Shown: positions 54,624 through 64,000 of the stretch, in pieces
How positions within the stretch are numbered: the stretch's first letter is position 1
Layout of the letters: each line of letters starts with the position of its first letter
NCBI GenBank assembly: GCA_023078555.1
Contig: CM041201.1
Coordinates: 2,797,713 to 2,861,712 of the forward strand
Direction of reading: 5' to 3'
From: Ulva prolifera
Taxonomy: Eukaryota; Chlorophyta; Ulvophyceae; Ulvales; Ulvaceae
DNA length: 64,000 bases
Position numbers and translations under genes: made by a program
The notes under the pieces: generated by a model
Seen by the model: only the letters and a program-made list of their open reading frames with translations
The model's database searches: none
Told to the model about the DNA's origin: nothing

Positions 54624-57600
54624 CTACACCGCCCCAAGCGCAAAGAATGTGAGCCCGCCGACGATCCACTGCCGCATTTCTGCCGCGACAGCCGCCCCCC
54701 GCTCGGACACCACTGTCACATTGATGTGCGCACTATCCACAGGGTTCACCTCAACGCGCGTCAGCACGGAGTCCCCGGCCGCGAGCACCGCCTGGCCTGC
54801 GTAATTCAACGGGCTCGTCGGGTCGAGCCGCGTGCCGCCGTCGGAGAACCCTAGCCGCGCCATGCGCCCCGTCAGGACGTCGCCGCTCGGCAGCGCCGCC
54901 GGCAGCCGCGACATCCCGGTCGCGACGTTCCCACCCGCATGCGAATTCTCCGCGGACAGCCGGCCCCACGCGCTGAAGAACGACGCCTGTGAGACACTTT
55001 CCGCGGCGACGGCGAATGAGCCGACGGTGAGCGGCAGCTCGACACGGTACAGCACGCGGCCCTCCACGGGCGCGGTATACGCGATTGTGATGACCGATTC
55101 TGCCGGGCCGCCGGGTGGCGGAGCCGGCACGGCCCCCGACGCGGCCCCCCGCGCAATCAGCTGCAGCTGAAGCTGCTCCTGCGGCTGCAACGCGCCCGGG
55201 ACGGTGGCGAGGGCGACGGACGGGACCGCCGGAGACGGCGCGACCGTCACCGAGAAGTCCGCGAGCGACGTCTCCTCGCGTTTGTTCCCCGCGAACAGCG
55301 TGATCACACGCGAGCCGCTGCGCTCCGGCGGCGCCGCGACGAACCCTAGCTGCAGCGCGGAGTCCTCTAGCAGCACCCCCTTGCCGAGGTAGAGCATGCG
55401 GTCCCGGTCCGGGCTCGCGGCCGGCGGGGGCGCGGTCAGCATGCCGGCGGACGGCACGTCAAGCGGAACCGCCACACCCACCGGCGTCGCCACCGGCTGT
55501 GCGGATGGGTTGAATGTCGAGAGCTGCACCTCCCCGGTTCCGGAGGCTGATGGGACGTGGGAGGAGGTGGTGGAGAGGACCCCGGGGTCAAAGACCGCGG
55601 TGGTCGGCGCCGCGGGCGAGGGCGGAGGGTAGGTGCCGTTGGTGTAGGGGGCCGGGGCAACGGTGGGGGTGTCGAGGACCGCGAGCGGGTCCGCGGTGGT
55701 AGCGGCGTCTAGCAGCCCGGATGGGGCTGCGGCGTGTGACGTCGTCGCTTGCGCGGCTCTGTCTGCTGCCGCTTCGGCGACAGAGTCCATCGCTAGAAGG
55801 TCGTCTGCGCACAGGTGGCAGATGGTCGCATTGAATGAGGCAATTCGCCGATGTGTTGCGGTGATCGGGGGTGGTGTGTGCGACTGCGGAGGCGACATTC
55901 CGATGGACAGAGAGAATTCACAGCGCTGTCTTTCTGAGAAGCGTGTGCGGCCGCTCGGACATCCCAAAAGCCAGACCAGCATTGACTGACATCGGCTTGA
56001 ACAGCACACGACAAGTAAAACTCCATGCTCGTGAATGGCCAGAGAATCAGACTGCAGCACATGCCGACTGGCGACGGAGCGGGCAGATGAACAATGCAAT
56101 GCCATGGGTGTCAGCTACTCCTAAAGCAGCATGTCTCAGCATCACCACCACCAAACTGTGCACGCACTGGGGTCCTATCAACGCACGCCGTTGGCCGACA
56201 GGCAAGTGCGTATGCATGCATAGCCAGGTCGTTGTTATCACGCAACAGCTGAGCGTGGCCTCACCCTTCACTGCCGGAGCTGTCGCATTCATGTCCACGC
56301 TGCGCCGCACGGCCGCCGTCTCGCGGCCGCCGTTGCGCAGAAGCGCCTCCGGCGTCGGCACCACCTCGGTCTCTCCACCCGAGACGGCGGCCCGCTCCGC
56401 CGCCGCCTCCTCCACGGCCGCCCGCGACGGGCTGCTACTACCCTTCGCGACGCTACCTGCATCTGACGCCACCGCACCCGTCGGGCTGACTGGCCCCGGC
56501 CCGGCGGCCTCTCCCCCGCCGGTTTCAGCCGCCGCGAGGTTCGGGAACAGCGGCCGCTGCTCCGTCCACTCCGGCATCGGCGCAAAAACGGCCTCCCGAA
56601 CGAGCGGGTTGCTCGCCATGTAGCTCAGCTCGAGGTACTCGACTGCCCGCTGCTGGATGTCCGGGTTCGCGTTGGCGGAGTACGCGGTGAAGGTGTCGGT
56701 CACGAGCTTCTCGAGGGCGCGGTCGTCCGGCGCATGCATGCGGAGCTTGATGAGCGCGGTGAGGAGCAGGCCCTGGGTGGGGACGGGGGTGTAGGGCAGG
56801 CGGGTGGCGAGCTCTTCTGCGAGCTGGCCGGGGGTGCGGTCCGGGACTTGGTCTGCAAACTCCGCGAGCACGTACCTGCACCAGCCACGGCGGTGTGCGG
56901 ACCGCGTGCATGACAGCATCGTGGCGCCCACGTGCTCTGCGAAGACCTGGGTAGTTATCTACGCGGTGCCAGTGCCACCGGCTGAGCGTCCGTGGCGTCG
57001 CTGGATGACATAAATGGCAGTAGCTGCATGTGCTGACCTCAGATGAAGGGGGTGGTGCAGCGAGTTGTGCCGTAGAAGTTCTCAGACTGACTCCACCAGC
57101 ATCAGCTGGATGTACAAGCCCAGCCTTGCGCGCCACCACACGGGCGTTCGCTTTGTGGGAGCAACACAGATGCCGTAGCAGCCACCACAGAAGCAGTGCT
57201 GCTGCAGGACATAGGTCGTATGCATGCACGGCTGCACAACAACGTATGAACAGCCAGCGTCACCGACCTCGCCCTTGGTGTCAGCCAGGTACTACGCCAG
57301 GGCAGCCCAAGGCATGAAGCACATGCATGTGGTCCCGTTAATTCGGAGATGGCATTGTCCTCTTCAGGATACAGCTCAGTAAATATGGTTTACATGCTTC
57401 CACCAGAGCTTGTTTTCCAAGTTGCCAGAGGCAGCACAGGCGTGCACGGCCGCAGTGGCCAGGGGGGGCGCACCCGGCGGTGTTGATGAGGGGCACGCTG
57501 AAGGAGCCGTCCTCGAGGGCGCGCACGATCGCTGCCGTCGTCGCGCTGCGGTCGTGCACGCTGCCCGCCACAGCATGCACAGCACGCTGCCACACGTCGT

Positions 57601-60600
57601 CGCTGACCTCGTCCGCACCGAGATCCATCAGCGCCAGCATCGTCGTCACGTACCTGCATGCGCGCGCCACCGCTCGACATCAACCAACGCCAGCGAGGCA
57701 GGTAGCACCGCATGTGTCAACTCAATTGTTGTCGTAATCCTACTTGACGGGGGGGGACCTTTTTTCAGCGACACCCCCGGCAGCAGCGTGTCACAAACTT
57801 CAGCTGAACCAGACGCGTTCGCCCGTCGCGCAACGCGGTGGCAGTTACTGGACCGCACCATTCGATGGAGGGCGCGTAGCGCTCCGCGAGGATCGCGACC
57901 CGCACGACAAGCTCCCCCCGCACCTCCGCGTCTGCGAGCGGCAGCTGCCGCACGAGCTGCGACACGACGCTCTCGACGCTGCTGCGGTCGCACGCGGCGA
58001 CGAGCACGTCGATCGCGCGCTTCTTCACCGCCGGGTCGGCGTCGCTCAGGCACGCGACGACCTGCGGCAGGTGTGGCTTGAGGGCAGTGACCATGTCGGG
58101 GGAGGCGCAGAGGCTGCAGAGGGACGAGAGGGCGATGTAGCGCGCGTTGGGGTCCTTGCGCTCGACCAGGCCGGTCATCTGCAGGCACGGGCAGCGTGGG
58201 CAGGGCTGTCAGGTGGCTGTTGGATTGCTGGCAGTGAAGGGGCTGGGGTGCTGTTCTTGTCGAGAGGCTGCGTGCTAGCACCGAAAGGCTGGCTCAGAGC
58301 CGCCATGATGTCTGGGTGAGCATGTGGGGTGGACATGGGCCATTTCCTAGCAGAACGCCATGCTCTGAAGGTCAGACACTCGAAACCTCTCACCCGCACA
58401 CACGATGCAAAGATTGGTGCACCATAGCGCCAGGTGTCCAGAGGGTGCTAGGGATTGACATACACGACTCTCACCCCCGAAGCGTGCGTTCACCCATCGA
58501 CAGGGCTGGCATCAACACCGTTCGGCGCAGCTCTGCTGCCGGCTGCCACAACGCGCTGAGCGGCTTGAACTGTACGCAGGACCTGACCTCTGCAGCTCGA
58601 GGGCAGCCGCCCGCGCTCCCGCCCCGTGCGCTGGTGGCCACCGCACCCCACAGCAGCCTCAAAACTACGCAGAGAAGCACCAAGCCAGCCGAAGCGTTGC
58701 ACCGCATGACTGCGAACGGCAGAAAGCGGCGGGGCGGTAGTGGAGGCACACCTTCGCGAGGCAGACCTTCAGCAGCGGGGTCGCCTCGATCTGCAGGCAC
58801 ACCGCCGCGGCCTCCGTCAGCACCGACGCCCGCGCGTACGCCGGGTTCTGGTTCGACTTGCCCGCCGGCACCGTCTGCTCGAGGATGTGGCTGAGGGACG
58901 CCATCAGCCGCTCGTACGTCGACGTGTGGGCGCGGTTTGGGAAGTACGACAGGGCCCGCAGGTACCTGCATGCATGCGGCCCAGTCGCGCGGCCACCACG
59001 GCAGACCTCGGGGGCAACACACACACACCCCTCGTGTGTGCATGCATGCATGTGTCCCTGGATCACGGTCACACGACGGACAGCGGCAGGTGCTCTGCTA
59101 GCGCCAGTGAAGGGTACGAGGTGGCGCCTCCGCAAGCTGCTGCTGTCGAGCGATCGCACCGCCCAGCCTTGTTCCTGGCCGCAGAGCGAAACACAGACCT
59201 GACCATCCGGGAACCATACAAGAGGGCACTCCTGCGTCCCTACACCATGCGTACGGCATGGAGGACTCCAGGCGCAGGTAGGCGGCGGAGTGTGTGGTGG
59301 TGGCCGGGGGGCGCACTTGCACTGCAGCCAGGGGCTGGGTATGCCGTAGTACAGGCACTCCCCGAATTGGCCATGGCCGGTGAGCACGGCGGCGAGGTTG
59401 TTCACGAGCGTCGGCTGCAGCGCCTCGTAGCCCCCCGGGCCCTCGCGCTCGAGCACGCCGAGCAGGAGCGCCGTGACCGCGAGGTGCATGCCGGTGCCGC
59501 GGGCGGTGGAGAGCAGGTGCTGGAAGCGCTCGCACCACACGTCGGGCGTGAGGATCGCGGCCTCCTCCGGGAGCTTCCGGTAGACGCGCAGCAGGCACAG
59601 CGCGGCCTTCTTGCGGCAGCCCTCAGAGAGGTGCGGGCTCATCTGGAGGGCAGCTTGTGGGGTTGAATGGCTGCAGCAGGGATAGCGCGGGAGAGATGCG
59701 CTCCCAGGGGCATAAAGTGGCTGTGGGGTGAGCCGCGGTGCCGAGAGACAAGATCGGTCCGTGTGAGTGGGCTGACTGTGCAGGTTGTCGTGGGGACCGT
59801 GACTCAGGCTGTGCTGGTGGGTTTCACTGCTCGTGAAGGTACACGAGCTCCAAGAGCCCTGGCCATGACAGGTCAGCTGTGCGGACAGAGGGCCAATACA
59901 AGAGGGGGACCGCACCACTGCCTCCACGACTGGCTGCGCTATTGCCGCAGACATCTCTTGCCCGGCAACTGCAGAACAGCATGAACGTTGTGTATGGTGT
60001 GGAGTATGCAGTGTCGATCGCATGTGCGAGCGGGCAGAAGTCATGCCAAGTGCAAGTGCAAGGAGGACGAACATCATCCCACCTTGCGACCTGGAAGCAT
60101 GGTGCTGGTCTATGCAGTCATGCAAGAAGATGTTTCGGGCATGGCAGACGGGACTGTTGCGGCACGTGGGAGAGACAGTACCTGAGCCAGCAAAGCAGAG
60201 CGAGAGGGACACAAAGAGCTCATTCCGAGAAGTTAGGTCCTTCAGCACATTGTTCACTGGGAGCATCATAAATTCGTCCTCCTGTACAATGTTCTCGTAC
60301 TCAGCGAGCGTCAACGGCGAAGCGGCATCGATGGTGACTGTGCCATGGCAAAATGGGCGAAGTTTGACACAACCTGTCAATCAACTGGATTGACAAGCGG
60401 CTCGAGTCACCCGCACAGGCATACCTCATTCAACAAAATTGTTAAAGCCTGATATCCGACTTGTTTCTCATCGTAGTTGTTGGATGGAATGAGGTCTGCA
60501 GCCTGCTTGTGGCCAAAGTCGACGTCATATCCCATCATGTGGGAATACAGGAGCTTCCATGTATACTTCTTGCGATCATACGCTGAACATGCCAGGCTCA

Positions 60601-60941
60601 ACTTCGTCAGCGGTTGGAACGGCGAGTTGCTTCGAATTCAGTCCGGGGCAGGCGTAATATAGCTGGTGAAATGTGCATTCGAGAACGGGCGCACCTGAGC
60701 ACTTCTTGTTGGAACTGTATTTGCCCCTGATCTTTGCAAGCTCTCTTTGTACGATCGCTTCCCGCTCCTCTTGCGTGCTTGCGGCACGGATCTTCTTGAT
60801 GTATTGCTGCGCAGGGCGACCTTGTGTGAAGCGACCATACAAACGCGCTGGTCAAAGAGAAGCACACATCCCATGTCACAGAAAAGCTTTTTTAGACATA
60901 ACACGTACCGACAGCCCCCTGATCGATCCAACTTGCGCCAT
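54624..60941 (-). CDS. AP-2 complex subunit alpha (alpha-adaptin)
   Basis: Alpha-adaptin is the large AP-2 subunit that links plasma-membrane lipid and cargo to clathrin. Minus-strand exons 60905-60941, 60695-60847, 60425-60582, 60182-60281, 59916-59968, 59323-59642, 58752-58965, 57859-58178, 57474-57653, 56265-56875 and 54624-55804 join in frame to 1108 residues. The trunk shows KCSAYDRKKYTWKLLYSHMM, DVDFGHKQAADLIPSNNYDE, CRKKAALCLLRVYRKLPEEA, NARYIALSSLCSL, VRGELVVRVAILAERYAPS and QQRAVEYLELSYMA, in adaptin order. A hinge of roughly 200 residues rich in Ala, Pro, Ser and Thr with DDLL and LLD-type motifs precedes the ear (LGKGVLLEDSALQLGF, VTLFAGNK-like VITLFAGNKREE). It is longer than human alpha-adaptin (about 940-980). 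The donor of exon 1 is the least certain junction. Confidence 0.93.
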
Positions 60942-61789
60942 GACGACGATGCTTTCGGGCGTCAAGAACTGGGTACCATGAGCTGAACGAGGGCAGGCGC
61001 CTGCATGCCCCACCAGGTGAACTTGGTCCTATCGTATGTAGCGTAGAATCAGTATCACAATCGTTTACAGCTATGCATGACGCAAAACTTGACACTGGAG
61101 CTCAAAGACGCCCGAGGACGCGTTGCAATGAGAACTCGGCATCAGCTGCCTCCATGTCTATAGTGCTCGAGAGAAGCTGGGAAATACATGAGGTGCGAAA
61201 AGAATGTGGGCGACGTGATCAGCGCGCCCAATGCCAGTGTTATATATTAATGCATGGGCCGGGGCCTTTCGATTCAGCACAGGTCAGGACAGGGGCCCTG
61301 TACTGCCGTGCCCAGCCACTTTTGAATACCTTGACAGCACCCTGCAGCAACCATGAAGAAAGGATATGTACGCTTTCCTTGCGTGATGTGTCATCTGAAC
61401 GAGACTTCAGATCTCCTCAGTGCAAGAGAATTAGGGGTGCAGCCCCAACATGATTTCTGCCCAATATGAGCTTACTGTCGTCGAAAGCACAATTAATGAA
61501 GGCGACATCGTGAAAAGATAGATCAGGCAGGGCCATACGGCTCATGCATACAGTCTCGGGACTCAGATCATGATGAGCAGAGACTGAAGACGGACACAGA
61601 TGTATGGCAAGTGTACTGTATGGCATATGCCATACGTATGAATTCATACGTGGATGTTAACATCCATATACTGCACGGCCTGAGCTCGTACACTGTCGCA
61701 AAATCATCGCCGCAAGGCCGTTGCGAGGGTGACCTGATGATGGCATTGTGTGTGCTTGATGAGAGTTCTAGCCATTGCAGGCACAACCA
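60942..61789. other. Upstream region of AP-2 alpha
   Basis: No gene is seen. It should hold the promoter of the adaptin gene. Confidence 0.5.
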
Positions 61790-61945
61790 ATGGGTCCAAT
61801 GGGTTGAGGACGGATTAAAAGCTACCCCCTCCGTTTCAGGAGGTCGTGAGTTCGATTCTGCGTGCGCTTTGGGGAATCGAAACGGCCGTACGTGATCACC
61901 TCGCTTAGCACAGGAGGAGGCCCAGTGAGTTGCGTACGGTCGTCT
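61790..61945 (+). repeat. tRNA-like B-box segment, possible SINE head
   Basis: GGTCGTGAGTTCGATTCTG near 61844-61862 resembles the T-arm/B-box of a tRNA, and CCTCC/GGAGG just before it could form an anticodon-type stem. A complete cloverleaf could not be drawn (the T stem mismatches), so it is not a tRNA gene. It abuts the family 2 end at 61946. Confidence 0.3.
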
Positions 61946-62060
61946 GAGGGGGGATTCCAGGTGGTTTACCCCTTCGGCATATGTGGTTTCGTTAATTTGG
62001 AGTTGTCAATGTCCAATAGGATACGGCTCAGTAAATTCAGATTTACTTTACTTTACAACA
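61946..62060 (+). repeat. LINE family 2, 3' end
   Basis: This is the forward counterpart of 47196-47312, with the same ACCCCTTCGGCATATGTGGT and CAGTAAATTCAGATTTACTT blocks. Its tail reads ACTTTACAAC. Confidence 0.6.
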
Positions 62061-62104
62061 TGATCATCAAGGCCATATGAGCATGCATACATATATACGG
62101 TGTG

Positions 62105-62324
62105 TATTCCTGGCAACGGCTCGCTGCCCGGCCTCTGTCCTTTGTAACTACATATATACGGCTCGCTTCCCGGCCTCTGTCCTTTGTAACTACATATATA
62201 CGGTCGAGCTGTGGTACGTGCTCGTGCCCGGCCTAGTGCCATGACTGCGTGAGTGGATTTGCGTGTGTATTCCTGGCAACGGCTCGCTGCCCGGCCTCTG
62301 TCCTTTGTAACTACATATATACGG
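62105..62324 (+). repeat. Three stacked LINE family 3, 3' tips
   Basis: The terminus GGCCTCTGTCCTTTGTAACT followed by ACATATATACGG occurs three times in the same orientation (about 62105-62161, 62162-62203 and 62205-62324). The third also carries the upstream GTGCCATGACTGCGTGAGTG part. Each ends in the same TATATACGG flank. Confidence 0.85.
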
Positions 62325-63050
62325 GGCCTGGGGAGCAGGCCGCTGCCGCGCAGGCGACGGCGTTGGAGCGGGTGCTCAGGGCGGTGGTCCAGGAGAAACT
62401 TGGGGACATCATGTTTATGCCGCCAGGTGACGCTTTGTGCATAGGGAATGTGTCGGTTGTGAACCCCTGTGCTGATACCTATTGCGGCCGAGCGGCCCGG
62501 GAGGACGGGGGTGCTGCGGAGACGCGGGACGTGCAGAAACGCACTGCTTATCGTTTGTACGACCCTGATGCATACACTTTTGTGCTGTTATCGCATGAGA
62601 CGCATGGTCGCTTGGGACAGCCTGCCATGAAATCACTCGAGTCGGCTGGCAGAGGTTGCGTCTCGGTGTGGTAAGGTGAACCGTGTTTTGTTTGTGATGA
62701 ATGCTCTGCGCCGATTGAGTGTGGCTTTGTGCAAGGGGAATGCTCTTGTGCTCCGTGCGGGGCTTCAATCTTTGGCTGGCATCACCGGCAGGGCTGTGGT
62801 ACGTGCTCGTACCCGCCCTAGTGCCATGAATGCGTGAGTGGATTTGCGGATGGATTCCTAGGAACGGTCTGGTAACCGGCCTCTGTTCTTTGTACGGCCT
62901 CTGTTCTTTGGGCTCCAATCCTTGCCTGGAATTACCGGCAGGGCGAAGGTGCTCGGCCTAGTGCCATGACTGAGTGAGTGGATTTGCGAGTGGGTTCCTA
63001 GAAGCGGCTTGATGCCCGGCCTCCGTCCTTTGGAACTACATCCAGGTACC
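62325..63050 (+). mobile_element. LINE family 3, 5'-truncated copy
   Basis: It encodes the C-terminal tail of a non-LTR polyprotein: VLRAVVQEKLGDIMFMPPGD, VVNPCADTYCGRAAREDG, QKRTAYRLYDPDAYTFVLL and HETHGRLGQPAMKSLE. A frame change near 62674 leads into LRRLSVALCKGNALVLRAGL and RTRPSAMNA. Two untranslated ends follow: one finishing near 62910 with a partly duplicated GGCCTCTGTTCTTTG, and one finishing CGTCCTTTGGAACTACATCC near 63050. It is a stack of at least two insertions, both dead. Confidence 0.8.
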
Positions 63051-63734
63051 TGCAAGAAGCAATACCTATGGCTGGGACTCGCGTCTGGTGGCTGAGTAAT
63101 GTTGCTGTGGATCATCCGGCAAAGCTCAGCCGGCTGCAGTGTCAATCGTGGCTCGCGATGGCTGGTCGTCCATTGCAGCCACCAGGAAGGAGGCTCTCCG
63201 AGGAGTGTGGATACCAACTTGTGGCTTTGGAAAGAACAGACTGACATGATGACTGCTGGTGAGAGGTCTACTGGTGGCTGCGCCCTTGTCTCCTTGAGGC
63301 ACTCACAGCGCCTTCTGCAGCATGTTTTTGCACCGTTGGCATGCCTTGTCCCGATGATGCAACAGCACGTTGGACGGGGGGCTTGATCAACCCTGATCCA
63401 CCACGTGTGTCCCAAACTGCAGTCACACATGCACGCAGCAGGCTGTGGGTGCTGTGGCTCTGGGGGTGGGGTGTGCTGTGGGGCTGGGGGTGGGGTGGGG
63501 TTTGAGGCTTGGGCGGCCCCCGGCAATCGGGCGGCCTGGATGGCCGGCCTTGGGCAGCAGTGTATTGGGCGTGGCCCTGTCGTACGGCGGCAGTCGTTGA
63601 GGTCTTGGATGCTGTGTGGCTGTGTGTGGGCCGCTGGATTTGTGTGTGCGTGTGTGGGTGTGTGACCATCCGGGGGTGTGCTTGGCGGTCTGCGGATCTG
63701 TGTCGTTTGCTGTGAGCGTGATGGGTGTGGCGTG
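63051..63734. other. GT-rich region without a supported gene
   Basis: Long open frames on both strands come from simple GT/CA-rich sequence (63440-63670). No domain is recognised. Confidence 0.45.
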
Positions 63735-63812
63735 CGTGGTGTCTGGGTGTTTCCTTGGTCTCCTTGCCGCTTTCGCGGTGCTGCCCGCCTTGCCACCTTT
63801 ATCCTTGTAACA
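63735..63812 (+). repeat. LINE 3' tip, family 3 relative
   Basis: TTTCGCGGTGCTGCCCGCCT and then CTTTATCCTTGTAACAC match the reverse complement of 50485-50530 and resemble the family 3 terminus (CTGCCCGGCCTCTGTCC, then TTTGTAAC). Confidence 0.65.
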
Positions 63813-64000
63813 CATGCTCACAGGCCGTGTTTGCATCATCCAGGATCCAGGACTATGCTGCAATGGCTTGCGATTGCTGCAATGGCTTGCGATAGCTGCA
63901 GCAATGCTTGCTGGCCTGCACATTGCAGTCAAGACATAAGCATCGAGGATCACATTGGCACAGAGAAAAGTGCGTGTGATCTGCCCCACTTCCCCAGCCA
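63813..64000. other. Window end, no gene seen
   Basis: A short tandem TGCAATGGCTTGCGAT-type duplication lies near 63857-63893. No gene is seen. Confidence 0.5.

Noticed and set aside
61790-61870. tRNA gene
   Set aside because: B-box-like sequence is present, but the T stem mismatches and no acceptor stem or D arm can be drawn.
62105-62324. CRISPR array
   Set aside because: The repeated units are LINE 3' ends of uneven spacing, with no unique spacers and no cas genes.
62858-63796. 312-residue Pro/His/Thr-rich minus-strand frame
   Set aside because: It arises from GT/CA-rich simple sequence and overlaps LINE tips; no domain.

Overview
The window reads as nuclear DNA of a photosynthetic eukaryote, most likely a green alga. 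Its genes are split by many short GT-AG introns. It carries a plant-type BAH-PHD chromatin reader, the chloroplast NADPH-thioredoxin reductase/thioredoxin fusion NTRC, an intron-containing plastid-division FtsZ and an organellar-type prolyl-tRNA synthetase. The placement is inferred from the gene set and from TGTAA at retroelement 3' ends, a polyadenylation signal known from chlorophytes. I cannot name the genus.

Layout. 1-3575 is a decayed LINE-type non-LTR retrotransposon with a recognisable reverse transcriptase. 3576-16086 is a gene-poor stretch with LINE 3' debris and a few possible exons of an unidentified coiled-coil gene. 16087-42700 is the dense core, with genes in alternating orientation: BAH-PHD (+), prolyl-tRNA synthetase (-), histone H3 (-), FtsZ (+), an unrecognised multi-exon gene (-), NTRC (+), PDCD5 homologue (-), 2OG-Fe(II) oxygenase (+). 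H3/FtsZ, unknown/NTRC and PDCD5/oxygenase are divergent pairs. 42714-51265 holds two tandem minus-strand paralogues for secreted proteins with a Cys-rich N-terminal region and a HExxHxxQ-type motif; the second has Gln in place of the catalytic-type Glu. 52.1-53.4 kb has palindromes and LINE 3' ends. 54624-60941 is the AP-2 alpha-adaptin gene, rebuilt from 11 exons. 61.8-64 kb is a nest of LINE 3' ends and one LINE C-terminal coding remnant.

How they fit together. Three genes act in organelles (FtsZ division ring, NTRC redox control, organellar ProRS), two act on chromatin (H3 and a BAH-PHD reader of the type that binds methylated H3 tails), and AP-2 alpha acts in endocytosis. They are not an operon; adjacency probably reflects compact gene packing with shared promoters. 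Exon joins were worked out by hand from reading-frame continuity, splice dinucleotides and remembered family sequences, so they are models without transcript support. For eight of the genes all joins close in frame.
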